Shown: positions 8,264-20,759, numbered from the stretch's first letter. The stretch is 64,000 nt of DNA from UBA7672 sp965279205 (GCA_965279205.1 OZ257144.1:1178001-1242000); one strand, 5' to 3'. The notes: generated from the letters alone by a model not told the origin. Translations and numbers: made by a program.

Positions 8264-8611
8264 ATGCCGTTTGCATCATGGGGACCGGTCGTGATGCTGG
8301 TCGCCTCTAACGTGTTCATGACTACGGCCTGGTATGGCCATCTCAAGTTCAAGGAGTCGCCCCTCCTGCTGGCAATCTTCGTGAGCTGGGGCATCGCGTT
8401 TCTTGAATACTGCCTGGTGATCCCCGCCAACCGGATTGGCAGCGCGGTCTATTCGACCGCCGAACTCAAGACGATGCAGGAGGTGATCACGCTGGTCGTA
8501 TTTGCTGGCTTCTCGGTGTGGGTGCTGAAGGAGCCGCTGACTATCAAGCACGCCATCGGCTTCGCGCTGATCGCAATCGGGGCTGGGGTGATTTTCTACA
8601 AGCCAGCCTGA
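8264..8611 (+). CDS. DUF486 family small membrane protein
   Basis: 115 residues with four predicted membrane segments (about 6-24, 31-50, 70-88, 95-112). The family signature is present: ASNVFMTTAWYGHLKF near the start and STAELKTMQEVITL in the middle. DUF486 proteins resemble half-size drug/metabolite transporters; substrate unknown. The ATG at 8264 follows AGGTGAGTC. It stands alone between two oppositely oriented lipoprotein genes. Confidence 0.82.
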   Translation: MPFASWGPVVMLVASNVFMTTAWYGHLKFKESPLLLAIFVSWGIAFLEYCLVIPANRIGSAVYSTAELKTMQEVITLVVFAGFSVWVLKEPLTIKHAIGFALIAIGAGVIFYKPA

Positions 8612-8625
8612 CTTGCGGCAGTTGG

Positions 8626-8889
8626 TCAGGTCTCGCCGTAGACCTTGTATTCGACGGTCAGCGGCTTGCAGGAAAGTTGTGTGCTTTCCTGATAGACCAT
8701 CTGCTTGCCGACCTTCTCGACCGCATGCTGGTCGATCTGGGCGTCGCCGCTAGACTTGGCGACCTTGACCGATTTCACGGTGCCGTTTCCGCTTGAGCAG
8801 ACGTCGAGAACTGTCTCGTAGGTCTTCTGGGTGGCGCAGCCACCGGCGATCAGAGCGAGAGCGGCAAGGGCAGGCAGGAACATGCGCAT
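8626..8889 (-). CDS. Small lipoprotein with TonB C-terminal-like fold
   Basis: 87 residues. Signal peptide with lipobox IAGGC (Cys18). The mature part has the TonB_C layout: GNGTVKSVKVAKSSGD, then AQIDQHAVEKVGKQMVY. Such mini TonB-C lipoproteins occur widely without a known partner. Two cysteines (about 31 and 74) may form a disulphide. An alternative start is the ATG two codons in. Convergent with the DUF486 gene, 14 bp apart. Confidence 0.65.
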   Translation of the reverse strand: MRMFLPALAALALIAGGCATQKTYETVLDVCSSGNGTVKSVKVAKSSGDAQIDQHAVEKVGKQMVYQESTQLSCKPLTVEYKVYGET

Positions 8890-9036
8890 GGCGATTTCCC
8901 TCTAAACCATGTCGAACGCTAGGTCCGACCGGGTTGTAGGTCAACTTGGCGCGGGTTTTGAGGCGCTTGGGCCCCTCGCGACTCGGGTTGAAACCTGCTA
9001 GAGGCGCGCCAATCGAGCCCTCCCCAAGAGATCGCC

Positions 9037-9699
9037 ATGAAATCAGCCGTCATCGTGTTTCCGGGCTCCAACTGCGACCGTGATGCGCAGACCGCACTGC
9101 GGCAGATGACCGGCGCGAAGCCGGCCATGGTCTGGCACAAGGATGGCCAGCTTCCGCAGGGTCTGGATCTGATCGTCCTGCCCGGCGGATTTTCCTATGG
9201 CGACTATCTCCGTTCCGGCGCGATGGCTGCCGCCTCGCCGATCGGAGATTCGATCCGCGCCCATGCGGCGCGCGGCGGCTATGTGCTGGCGATCTGCAAC
9301 GGCTTCCAGGTGGCGACGGAACTCGGCTTGCTGCCCGGAGCTCTGCTCCGCAATGCATCGCTGAATTTTGCCTGCCGTCCGCAGCCGCTGGCCATCGCGT
9401 CCAACTCGTCGGCATTCACCGCGGGCTACAAGGACCAGCGCGAAGTGTCGTTCCCAATCGCACACCATGATGGGAACTATTTCGCCGACACGGCGACGCT
9501 CGACCGGCTGGAAGGTGAGGGACGCGTGGCGTTCCGTTATCTCGGCAATCCCAACGGTTCCGCGCGGGATATCGCGGGCGTGCTGTCTGAGAATGGCCGT
9601 GTGCTCGGATTGATGCCGCATCCCGAGCGCGCGATGGCGGGCCAGGAAGGTGGAAACGACGGCGTCACGCTGTTCGAAAGCCTGATGGCGGCTGCCTGA
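9037..9699 (+). CDS. purQ: FGAM synthase glutaminase subunit PurQ
   Basis: 220 residues, class I glutamine amidotransferase. Nucleophile Cys in AICNGFQ, oxyanion region GGFSYGDYLRSGAM, and the catalytic His-Glu in MPHPERAM. It supplies ammonia to PurL with PurS as linker. PurL is not in the window. Separated from purS by four small envelope genes. Confidence 0.96.
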   Translation: MKSAVIVFPGSNCDRDAQTALRQMTGAKPAMVWHKDGQLPQGLDLIVLPGGFSYGDYLRSGAMAAASPIGDSIRAHAARGGYVLAICNGFQVATELGLLPGALLRNASLNFACRPQPLAIASNSSAFTAGYKDQREVSFPIAHHDGNYFADTATLDRLEGEGRVAFRYLGNPNGSARDIAGVLSENGRVLGLMPHPERAMAGQEGGNDGVTLFESLMAAA

Positions 9700-9758
9700 T
9701 CCCTGCTGATCAATCGGCGTCTTGAACCAGAGCGGGCCAACTCGCGTATGATTTCGCG

Positions 9759-10589
9759 ATGACACATCTCAATGCAGGGGGCGTACGGACGCATGCGGCC
9801 CAATGGGGTGCGGGCGATGACGTGCTGCTGATCCATGGCGCATCGTCCGATATGGGTGTGTTTGAGCCAACGGTCATTCCACTGCTGCAGTCCCGGTTCC
9901 GGCTGACGGGTTATGACAGGCCAGGCATGGGCTTCACGGATGACAGGCCGCCGGATTCGGAGCGGCTGGCGTCGCAGGCGGGTGTCGCAGCTGGCGTGAT
10001 CCAGGCCCTGCGGCTCAAGCGGCCAATCGTGATCGGTCATTCCTATGGTGGCGCGGTTGCGCTGCGCCTTGCGCTCGATCATCCGGAGAAGATCGCGGGC
10101 CTCGTTCTGATTGCACCGGTTGCCTATGAATGGCCGGGCGGCGTCGCTTGGCATCTGCACTGGTCGTCGAACAACCTGATCGGCGATTTCTTCAACAATG
10201 TCCTGACACGTCCGTTTGTCCGGCCCGCCGTGAAGTCGGGAACGGCAAGCGCGTTCGCGCCTTCGGTTCTGCCGGCGGATTATCTTGAGCGCGCTGGCGT
10301 ATTACGGGCGGCGCTTCCCGCCGCGATGCGCGCCAACTCCCAGGACGTCAAGGCATTGAAGCGCGAGATCATCGGCCAGCAGGATCGCTATCCCGAACTC
10401 AAAATGCCTGTCGCGATCATGGCGGGCGATGGCGACACCGTGGTGAGCCCGATGATCCATGCGGTGCAACTGGCCAGGACGCTGCCCAATGCACGGATCG
10501 ACCTGCTGCAGGGTGTCGGACACCTGCCGCACGAAGCTTCACCAGAGCGGCTCGAAAAGCTGGTCGACTGGGTGCTGTCGGCGAAATAG
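9759..10589 (+). CDS. Alpha/beta hydrolase
   Basis: 276 residues, no signal peptide. HGASSD oxyanion loop, nucleophile elbow GHSYGG (Ser), acid Asp in AGDGDTVVSP, and His in GVGHLPHE: a complete triad. The fold family covers esterases, lipases and C-C hydrolases, and nothing nearby fixes the substrate. Starts 59 bp after purQ and may share its transcript. Confidence 0.82.
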   Translation: MTHLNAGGVRTHAAQWGAGDDVLLIHGASSDMGVFEPTVIPLLQSRFRLTGYDRPGMGFTDDRPPDSERLASQAGVAAGVIQALRLKRPIVIGHSYGGAVALRLALDHPEKIAGLVLIAPVAYEWPGGVAWHLHWSSNNLIGDFFNNVLTRPFVRPAVKSGTASAFAPSVLPADYLERAGVLRAALPAAMRANSQDVKALKREIIGQQDRYPELKMPVAIMAGDGDTVVSPMIHAVQLARTLPNARIDLLQGVGHLPHEASPERLEKLVDWVLSAK

Positions 10590-10668
10590 GCGCGCCCGCA
10601 CGTCGCAGGCGACTTGTTATCGCCATGCGCGCGGCTATCTAAGAACCATTCCAATTCGGAGATTTCAG

Positions 10669-11136
10669 ATGGCCCTGGACATCGGCATCGACGCCAAGAC
10701 GCGCAAGAAGGTTGCGGGCGCGCTGGAGCAGGTTCTTGCGGACACATACTCGCTCTACGCCAAGACGCATGGATATCACTGGAACATCGAAGGGCCGCGC
10801 TTCCTCACGCTGCACACGCTCTTTGAGACCCAATACAATGAACTCTGGCTATCGCTCGACCTGATCGCCGAACGCATCCGGTCGCTCGGACACTACGCAC
10901 CCTTCGGCAATTCGATTGCGACCAAGTCTACCATCAAGGGCGATACAGGCGTGCCGTCGGAAGACGAGATGCTGGCCAATCTCGCAGCAGGCAACGAGGC
11001 CGTGGTGAAGGCCGCGCGCGCCGCTCTCGAAGTTGCGGACGAAGCTGGCGACCAGGCGACCGCAGATCTCATGACCCAGCGTGTCTCTGTCGGCGAGAAG
11101 GCAGCGTGGATGCTGCGCGCTCACCTCGCGAGGTAG
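10669..11136 (+). CDS. dps: Dps family DNA-binding ferritin-like protein
   Basis: 155 residues from the ATG at 10669, which follows TTCGGAG. Ferroxidase-site pattern HWNIEGPRF...H...F...Y...E with KTHGYHWNIEGP and LFETQYNELW, as in Dps subunits that form a 12-mer shell. It stores iron using peroxide and protects DNA in starvation. The N-terminal tail is short but has KTRKK, which might contact DNA. Its TAG stop directly abuts the stop of the convergent next gene. Confidence 0.92.
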   Translation: MALDIGIDAKTRKKVAGALEQVLADTYSLYAKTHGYHWNIEGPRFLTLHTLFETQYNELWLSLDLIAERIRSLGHYAPFGNSIATKSTIKGDTGVPSEDEMLANLAAGNEAVVKAARAALEVADEAGDQATADLMTQRVSVGEKAAWMLRAHLAR

Positions 11137-11640
11137 CTATTTTGGCGCGGGGATCGGCTTGAAGTGCCATTCCTGGGTCGTTGTCTTTCCGCCTACGACG
11201 CGGTCGACCTGACTCTGGATGCCGCCGGCATTGTCGGAGAAGTAGGCGATCGTCAGCGATCCATCCACCGTCTGGAAGGTGATACGCCCAGGCTGGATCG
11301 CCTTCAGGGGTGTGAAGCTCCACTTCATTCCGTTGCGCGTGTTGGCGACGTCGAGGCCATAGACGCCTTCGGCGTTGGGGCCGATCTTGTGGTATTCGGT
11401 GTAGGCGCGATCCGTGCCGATCACTGTCAGCGCCGTTCCTGTCACCACGCCATTCACTGGCCCGATGAAGGCTTCGTAGACCGGCGTGCCGTTGGCGTTG
11501 GTATGGACGCGCGCGCCTTCCATCCAGGTGAGCGATGCGGCTTCGGCGGGAATGTTCGGGGCAGGGGTCTGCGGTGTCTGGGCCATGGCGCTGGACGTGA
11601 GCAGGGCGGCGGAAACAGCCGTCAGGAAAAGCTTGTACAT
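11137..11640 (-). CDS. Exported protein, DUF6265-like
   Basis: 167 residues with a signal peptide (cleavage after SSAMAQ). The SLTWMEGARV start of the mature domain, followed by a G-V-V-T-G strand and AYTEYHKIG, resembles DUF6265 beta-barrel proteins, but I hold this loosely. Periplasmic or secreted; no catalytic motif recognised. Convergent with dps with no spacer. Confidence 0.6.
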   Translation of the reverse strand: MYKLFLTAVSAALLTSSAMAQTPQTPAPNIPAEAASLTWMEGARVHTNANGTPVYEAFIGPVNGVVTGTALTVIGTDRAYTEYHKIGPNAEGVYGLDVANTRNGMKWSFTPLKAIQPGRITFQTVDGSLTIAYFSDNAGGIQSQVDRVVGGKTTTQEWHFKPIPAPK

Positions 11641-11713
11641 GGTTTTCTCCCCGGTTGGCGTCTGCGCGCCGATTGGGAGAGGCTAGCGGGCTCGAGCGGG
11701 CGACGCCAGCGTG

Positions 11714-12331
11714 TCACGGCAAACCGAGCAAGGGGCCGGGGTCGGGACAGATCGACAGCCAGCGGTCGCGCTCGCTGTGCTTGCAGACGCCGGGATAGTC
11801 GCCCTTTGCAGCGCCGATATCGAGGATGATCTGGAAATGGAGATGCGGCGGCCAGCCGCCATTCTCGGGCTTCGTTCCGAGCGTGGCGATCGGTTCGCCC
11901 GCCATGAAGGCCGCGCCGGGCTTGAGACCCTTCAGGCTGTCGCGGCTGAGGTGTCCGTAGAGCGTGTGGAAGACGAGACCGGGAGCAGGTGAGTGCTCGA
12001 GGATGATGGTAGGCCCATAGTCGCCCGGGTTGTCGTTGATCCGCGAGGAGTGCACCCGCCCGGCGAGGGGGGCGAATACATCCGCGCCGGCGGGCGCAAA
12101 GACATCGACGCCGAGATGGATCGTGCGAGGCTCCTCGCCCTGCGGCGCGAACAGTTCCTGCGTGTAGAGGCTGCGGTCTTCGCCGTAGCCGCCAAAGCGG
12201 ATCGGTTGGCCGGGTGTCACATCCTCGTCGGAAAGTCCGCCCGCGCGGCCCGCATGCAGTCCCTGGATGACCTCGGCGCGGGGGCCTTTTTGCGCCGACA
12301 CCCAGCGTTGGAAGGCCTCAGCGGAAGCCAT
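11714..12331 (-). CDS. M23 (LytM) family peptidase domain protein, no signal peptide
   Basis: 205 residues from the ATG at 12331, one base after the trxB stop; the frame runs upstream into trxB but that part is shadow. LytM zinc motifs are intact: HLGVD at about 72-76 and HLHFQ at about 163. Most M23 peptidases are exported, but this one has no signal or membrane segment. Similar domains are known fused to class III aminotransferases and kinases, where they act in the cytoplasm. Likely translationally coupled to trxB. Confidence 0.8.
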   Translation of the reverse strand: MASAEAFQRWVSAQKGPRAEVIQGLHAGRAGGLSDEDVTPGQPIRFGGYGEDRSLYTQELFAPQGEEPRTIHLGVDVFAPAGADVFAPLAGRVHSSRINDNPGDYGPTIILEHSPAPGLVFHTLYGHLSRDSLKGLKPGAAFMAGEPIATLGTKPENGGWPPHLHFQIILDIGAAKGDYPGVCKHSERDRWLSICPDPGPLLGLP

Positions 12332-12332
12332 G

Positions 12333-13301
12333 CTACTCTGCCGCGACCTTGGCGGCAGTGGGTAGGCCTTCGAGATATTTCTCAGCCTCCAGAGCCGCCA
12401 TGCAGCCAAGGCCGGCGGCCGTGACAGCCTGACGGAAAACGTCGTCGGCGACATCGCCCGCGGCGTAGACGCCGGGAATGGACGTGGCGGTGGAGCCTGG
12501 GTGGGTCTTGAGATAGCCGCCGGTCTTCATCTCGAGCTGGCCGGTGAAGAGCTGGGTTTGCGGCGCGTGGCCGATAGCGATGAAAATGCCGTGGACAGGC
12601 AGCTCGGTGATCTCGCCTGTCCTGACGTCTCTCAGGTGCGCCTTGGTGACGCTCAGTGGTCCCTCGGTGCCGATGACGTCGGCAAGCTCCGTGTTCCACT
12701 GCACGGTCACTTTGGGATTCTTGAACAGGCGATCCTGCAGGATCTTCTCGGCGCGGAAATGGTCGCGGCGGTGGACGACGGTTACCTTGGAGGCGAAGTG
12801 GGTCAGGTGCAGCGCTTCCTCCACGGCGGTGTTGCCGCCGCCGACCACCAGAACTTCCTTCTGGCGATAGAAGAACGCATCACATGTGGCGCATGCGGAA
12901 ACGCCGAAGCCTTTGAATTTTTCCTCTGACGGCAGGCCAAGCCATTTCGCCTGCGCGCCAGTCGCGACCACCAGCACGTCGCACGTGTAGATCGCGCCCG
13001 AGTCGCCTGTGAGCTTGAAGGGCTTGGTCTTGAGTTCGGCTTTGATGATGTGGTCCTCGACCATCTCCGTGCCGACATGGATCGCCTGGGCGCGCATCTG
13101 GTCCATCAGCCAGGGACCCTGGATGACATCGGCGAAGCCCGGATAATTCTCGACATCGGTGGTGATGGTCAGCTGGCCGCCCGGCTGGATCCCTGCGATC
13201 AGCATCGGCTTGCGCAGAGCGCGCGCCGCATAGATGGCGGCGGTGTAGCCAGCCGGCCCCGAGCCTAGGATGATGATCTGGGAGTGGCGCGGAGCGGTCA
13301 T
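12333..13301 (-). CDS. trxB: Thioredoxin-disulfide reductase
   Basis: 322 residues. FAD-binding GSGPAGYTAAIYAAR at the N-terminus, redox motif CATC, NADP-binding GGGNTAVEEALHL, and the C-terminal FAD block GVYAAGDVAD. Reduces thioredoxin with NADPH in the cytoplasm. First gene of a two-gene unit with the M23-domain protein. Confidence 0.96.
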   Translation of the reverse strand: MTAPRHSQIIILGSGPAGYTAAIYAARALRKPMLIAGIQPGGQLTITTDVENYPGFADVIQGPWLMDQMRAQAIHVGTEMVEDHIIKAELKTKPFKLTGDSGAIYTCDVLVVATGAQAKWLGLPSEEKFKGFGVSACATCDAFFYRQKEVLVVGGGNTAVEEALHLTHFASKVTVVHRRDHFRAEKILQDRLFKNPKVTVQWNTELADVIGTEGPLSVTKAHLRDVRTGEITELPVHGIFIAIGHAPQTQLFTGQLEMKTGGYLKTHPGSTATSIPGVYAAGDVADDVFRQAVTAAGLGCMAALEAEKYLEGLPTAAKVAAE

Positions 13302-13433
13302 GTCAGGTCCTGTTTATGGCCCTTCCTAACGGGCCATTGCCGGGCGCGGAATGGGTCATGGCGCGCTGGCTCTGATATTCTGGGGATGCGGGCCCCGCCG
13401 AAAAAGGGGCCGGAAGGACCCCATTGAGACACT

Positions 13434-14462
13434 TCAGTTTTTCTGGGGATTCAGGTGCCGCTGAAGAAGCAGGCGGACGATCTCGTCTGCTGCCCGCCCG
13501 GCTTCCCGCACAGGCGGATAGCTCCAGGTCTGGAGCCCGCCGGTGAACCAGCGCGCGGCACCCTGGCCGATGAAGCCCTGATGCAGGCGGTCGAAGCGGG
13601 GCGAGCCGCCGTCCAGCTTCAAGAGATAGGTCGGTTTCCCGAAGAAAGCTGGGTCAGCGATCAGGTTGGCGCTTTCGGCCGTCACGAGCGCGATGTCACA
13701 CATCGACAGGAAGGCTAGGTAAGGGTTGGGGCCGTCGCGTTCCTCATTCTCCCAGAACACGGCGTCGAGAGCAGCGGCCAGCCTGCGAAAACGCACGCGC
13801 GCATGTTCCGGCGTGCGGCGGGAAACGCTGATCCAGAGTTTTCTGTCTTCATTCAGGCGGGTCAGCGCGCCTTCGATCGAGGCAACGTTCGCTTCGGTCA
13901 TGCGATGCGTCTTCGAATCACCGCCAAGCGAGACCAGCAGTTTCTGACCCGGCGCTGAGCCTAGGGCGGCGAAGCGTGTCTTTGCATCCTCGACGCGTTC
14001 ACGCGAGAACCAGACCGGTGGACCGATGATCGGAAATACGTTGGCGCCTGTGACGCCATCGTGCTCGGGTGGGATCACGAGATCGAAGGACGACAGCGAC
14101 ACTTTCGGATTCTGTGTCTGCACCACCAGCGTCTTGCCGCCAGACAGTCCGCGGATGATGCGCGAGTAGGGGATGGAGCGCCGGCCTGCGGCTAACCAGA
14201 CATCTGGCCATGGCGATGTGAGCTGCTTGCGCTGGCCGTCAGGCAAGGCCGACATCGGCGATGGCCAGAGATCAGGACGCAGATAGAGCTGCCAGCCTTT
14301 GGGCTGCAGGATCAACGGTTCCGCGCGATGGGCATCCGAGCGAATATGCGCCAGTGCTGCCGCGCGGTCGGGCTCGGCCAGCGCCGATGCCAGCGCCTTC
14401 ACCTGGTTGAGGATGCCTGCGCGTCCGTCCGCGACCGCCCAGATCGACGGTCCCGCTGTCAT
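13434..14462 (-). CDS. ELM1/GtrOC1-type putative nucleotide-diphospho-sugar glycosyltransferase (DUF1022)
   Basis: 342 residues. Matches the 'mitochondrial fission ELM1' family of alphaproteobacteria and plants: IWAVADGRAGILNQ at the start, VWLAAGRRSIPYSR, LLVSLGGDSKTHR, and a GT-B-like C-terminal half with ALVTAESANLIADP. The fold resembles GT-B glycosyltransferases. Function in bacteria is unsettled, with envelope sugar transfer the common inference. Its start overlaps the greA stop (ATGA), so the two are coupled. Confidence 0.85.
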   Translation of the reverse strand: MTAGPSIWAVADGRAGILNQVKALASALAEPDRAAALAHIRSDAHRAEPLILQPKGWQLYLRPDLWPSPMSALPDGQRKQLTSPWPDVWLAAGRRSIPYSRIIRGLSGGKTLVVQTQNPKVSLSSFDLVIPPEHDGVTGANVFPIIGPPVWFSRERVEDAKTRFAALGSAPGQKLLVSLGGDSKTHRMTEANVASIEGALTRLNEDRKLWISVSRRTPEHARVRFRRLAAALDAVFWENEERDGPNPYLAFLSMCDIALVTAESANLIADPAFFGKPTYLLKLDGGSPRFDRLHQGFIGQGAARWFTGGLQTWSYPPVREAGRAADEIVRLLLQRHLNPQKN

Positions 14463-14932
14463 TTCCAGTCGATGGAAACGATCTCGAACGACTTGGCGCC
14501 GCCGGGAGCCGACACTTCAGCAGTCTCGCCTTCTTCCTTGCCGATCATCGCGCGGGCGATGGGCGAGGCGATCGAGATCTTTTTCTTGGCGATGTCGGCC
14601 TCGTCCTCGCCGACAATCTTGTAGGTGAAGCTCTCGCCGGTATCCTCATCGGTCACCTTCACAGTGGCGCCGAACTTCACAGTCTTGCCCTGAAGGCGCG
14701 ACGTGTCGATCACGTCAGCGCGCGCAAGCTTGTCTTCAAGCTCGAGGATGCGGCCCTCGATGAAGCTCTGCTTCTCCTTGGCGGCGTGATACTCCGCGTT
14801 TTCGGACAGGTCGCCATGGCTGCGCGCCTCCGCGATCGCCGCGATGATATTCGGGCGCTCTTCGGATTTCAGGATCTTCAGTTCGGACTGCAGGGCTTCA
14901 AAGCCGCCAGCCGTCATGGGAATGCGCTGCAT
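14459..14932 (-). CDS. greA: Transcription elongation factor GreA
   Basis: 157 residues from the ATG at 14932. N-terminal coiled coil with the acidic tip EARSHGDLSENAEYHAAKE (the D-E pair that stimulates RNA polymerase cleavage) and a C-terminal FKBP-like domain ending SFEIVSIDWK. Rescues backtracked polymerase. Sits 75 bp downstream of carB in a carB-greA-ELM1 order. Confidence 0.96.
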   Translation of the reverse strand: MQRIPMTAGGFEALQSELKILKSEERPNIIAAIAEARSHGDLSENAEYHAAKEKQSFIEGRILELEDKLARADVIDTSRLQGKTVKFGATVKVTDEDTGESFTYKIVGEDEADIAKKKISIASPIARAMIGKEEGETAEVSAPGGAKSFEIVSIDWK

Positions 14933-15007
14933 AGGTAGTCCTGTAAAATGCCGGGAATACACGGAATCGTTCTTACCGATCGGTAGCGACGACGCGATCA
15001 AGAACGA

Positions 15008-18313
<3,306 letters not shown>

Positions 18314-18534
18314 GTCACCTGGCGATGCTGGGAGGCGGCAAATTGCGGCAGGGTTTATCGGTGGCGAACAGGGCGCGCAACCCTCGCGCCGTCGCACCTG
18401 CCGGGCGATGAATGAGGTGCGATTGGGACTGCTGGACGCCTTATTTGGATGCTCGATTCGGTATATGGTTTGCAGTTCAGGGCCAAATGCGTATTTGGGC
18501 GTTCTGGGGGACTGAACGCGTTCGGGCAAATGGG

Positions 18535-19146
18535 ATGAATCGCTTCGTTACAACCATGTTGGCAGCCCTCGTGCTGCTCGCGCCTTGGGGGGGCTTTTCA
18601 GCCGCCCAGGTGACGCTGCGCGGGCCCCAGGCCGGCGGATTGTCGGGCGCCAGCGTGAGCGGAACGACGCCGCATCCGGGGGAGGTTGTTGCCTCAAATC
18701 CGCTGGCGGCCGAGCCCAAGGGTCTTACCGGCATGCTTGCGGCTCAGAATGACGCACGCGCTCGGCTGGGCCTTCCCTCTTTGACTTGGTCCGCCGGTCT
18801 TGCAGCCAAGGCGGAGGCGACCGCCAAGGCGGCTGCGGCAGGGCTTTGCACGGTCAGTTCCGCCGCCAAGGCGGGCAAGGCAGCCAGCGCAAGTGTTTAT
18901 TGGTCGGCCGCCATGCGGCGGCTGGGTGGGGATGCTTCTCCACAGGAGATTCCAGCATCCTACGTCGTCTCGCAATGGCGCGACGGGCGGAGCGGCTATG
19001 ATCTCGTCAGCGGCGCCTGCCGTGCGAATGGCAGCTCCTGCGAGCCTTATGCGCGCATGGTTGCCCCGGAGACCAAGGTTGTGGGCTGCGCCAGGGCGAC
19101 GTGCGCCAGCCAGGCCCAGATCTGGGCCTGTCACTATTCCGAATAA
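18535..19146 (+). CDS. Secreted CAP/SCP (PR-1-like) domain protein
   Basis: 203 residues from the ATG at 18535, with a signal peptide (to about residue 24). CAP-family features: N-terminal helix MLAAQNDARARLGLPSLTW where the usual His of HNxxR is Gln, the W-S-x-x-L-A-A-K-A block, and C-terminal VVGCA...C..AQIWACHYSE with conserved Cys. Exported CAP proteins bind lipids or act in defence and adhesion in other groups; role here unknown. Divergent from carB over 221 bp. Confidence 0.8.
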   Translation: MNRFVTTMLAALVLLAPWGGFSAAQVTLRGPQAGGLSGASVSGTTPHPGEVVASNPLAAEPKGLTGMLAAQNDARARLGLPSLTWSAGLAAKAEATAKAAAAGLCTVSSAAKAGKAASASVYWSAAMRRLGGDASPQEIPASYVVSQWRDGRSGYDLVSGACRANGSSCEPYARMVAPETKVVGCARATCASQAQIWACHYSE

Positions 19147-19241
19147 TTCGCGTTCTGATTCGGCTTTCCTGCTGGACCATTGAGCCCGCCACGCCAGTTC
19201 AATAGCGTCGCACCTCCGACCTGACGTGCGGGAGAAGTTCC

Positions 19242-20759
19242 GTGATCAAACGAATCGCCTGCGCGGCCATAGCCCTGCTGGGAGCGTGCGCCAGTTCCGG
19301 CGTGGATGTTGACGAGCCCGGCGAGGTTCCACCCGCCTGGTTCGGCCTTGTGCCTCCGGTGGCGTTGATCAATCCCATCGTCACTCCTCAGGCGGCCATT
19401 CCCGCACCGATCGTTCCAGCAGGCGAAGGGCAGGGACGCGGCGTGCTGGGCGGGCCCCGCATCCGCACTGTGGTCGAGCGTGTCATCGGCTTCGCGCAGG
19501 ACATGCGTCAGCAAGGCAACCAGATGTGGGGCCGCATTTCCGGGTTCCCATCGGAAGCCAAGACCGCTGAGTGGCTCGCTGACGAGTTCGAGACCGCTTC
19601 GCTGCAAGGTGTGAGGATCCAGACCTATCCGGCGACTGGCGACTTCTGGTGGCCAAAAAAGTGGGAAGCTCGCGTTCTCGGGAATCCGGCGTTCGGAAAT
19701 CAGACGATTGATGTGAACCTTGCATCTGCCATTCCGGTCAGCCGGTCGTCGATCACGGGCGGAACGCTGGAAGCTGCCGCAATCTTCGTTGGTGAAGCCG
19801 GCGAGGTGAGCGTCGAGGGCGTCTCGGGCAAGATTGCGATCCAGCACACGCGGCCATCAACAGGCGCCTATTCGGATCGCTCGAAAGTTCGCGAGTCTTC
19901 GCAGAAGCTGATCGGCGCAGGCGCTGTGGCGGTGATCACCTGGGTCGAGCAAGCGGGCAACATGCACGTCTTCGACTTCGGCCAGTGCGGCGGACCGTGC
20001 TTCAACATCGGCGGCGCTGACGGAATCTTTCTCGCCGACGCCATCAAGACGGCCAAGGCAAAGGGGGCGCCGGATGTTCGCATGAGGCTGTCGCTCGACG
20101 CCGAGGTAAAGACAGGACTGTCCGCCAGCAATGTGATTGGCCTCATTCCCGGCAAGAGCGACGAGATCATCATCGTCAACGCCCATCTCGATTCCTGGTT
20201 CGACGGGGCTGGCGACAATGCCGACGGTGTTGGCGTGCTGGTTGCGCTGGCGAGGTATTTCAACGGCGGCAATCTCGAGCGCTCACTGTTGTTCGTTGGT
20301 TCGGGCGGGCACCACTCGAGCGGCATGAACGGGCCGGGCAGCATCGTGACGATGAATCCGGAGCTCATGAAGAAGGTCGTTCTGGTCATCAATCTTGAAC
20401 ATCTGGCGCAATTCCAGATCCAGGCTGTGCCGGTCTGGCAGGTAGCGACGAGCGAGGAGCCGAAGAATTTCGGTGTCTCGAATTCCTCGCCCTTCCTGAT
20501 CGGCCTCGCGAAGCAGGCAGCCCAGCGCTATGGTTTCGTGATCCAGCCCGAAATCGTGAACACCGTGCCGGGTGATCTCGGCGGCTACGCTCCGCTGAAT
20601 GTGGCGCGCATCCAGGGCATCCATTCGGGGCCGCTCTATCATACCAGCGGCGACGTGCTGGACAGCATATCCAACGAAGGCCTCGAAAAGGCGGCGCGGT
20701 TCTATGCCTACCTGATCGAGCAGGCCGCCAAGGCCTCGAAAAACCAGATCAATCCCTAG
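19242..20759 (+). CDS. M28-like peptidase lipoprotein lacking the usual Glu pair
   Basis: 505 residues. GTG start at 19242, seven bases after GGAG. Lipobox LLGAC (Cys16). A protease-associated insert lies in the middle (about 180-270). The M28 zinc site is recognisable at NAHLDSW and GAGDNADGVG, and a late His in GPLYHTSGD, but the place of the catalytic/zinc Glu-Glu reads FVGSGGHHSSG. Periplasmic, anchored. Either a variant zinc site or a non-hydrolytic relative. Confidence 0.8.
   Translation: MIKRIACAAIALLGACASSGVDVDEPGEVPPAWFGLVPPVALINPIVTPQAAIPAPIVPAGEGQGRGVLGGPRIRTVVERVIGFAQDMRQQGNQMWGRISGFPSEAKTAEWLADEFETASLQGVRIQTYPATGDFWWPKKWEARVLGNPAFGNQTIDVNLASAIPVSRSSITGGTLEAAAIFVGEAGEVSVEGVSGKIAIQHTRPSTGAYSDRSKVRESSQKLIGAGAVAVITWVEQAGNMHVFDFGQCGGPCFNIGGADGIFLADAIKTAKAKGAPDVRMRLSLDAEVKTGLSASNVIGLIPGKSDEIIIVNAHLDSWFDGAGDNADGVGVLVALARYFNGGNLERSLLFVGSGGHHSSGMNGPGSIVTMNPELMKKVVLVINLEHLAQFQIQAVPVWQVATSEEPKNFGVSNSSPFLIGLAKQAAQRYGFVIQPEIVNTVPGDLGGYAPLNVARIQGIHSGPLYHTSGDVLDSISNEGLEKAARFYAYLIEQAAKASKNQINP

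Noticed and set aside
13391..13411. GGCCCC/GGGGCC hairpin between trxB and the ELM1 gene as terminator
   Set aside because: Only six pairs with a nine-base loop and no T-run on the minus strand; too weak to list.
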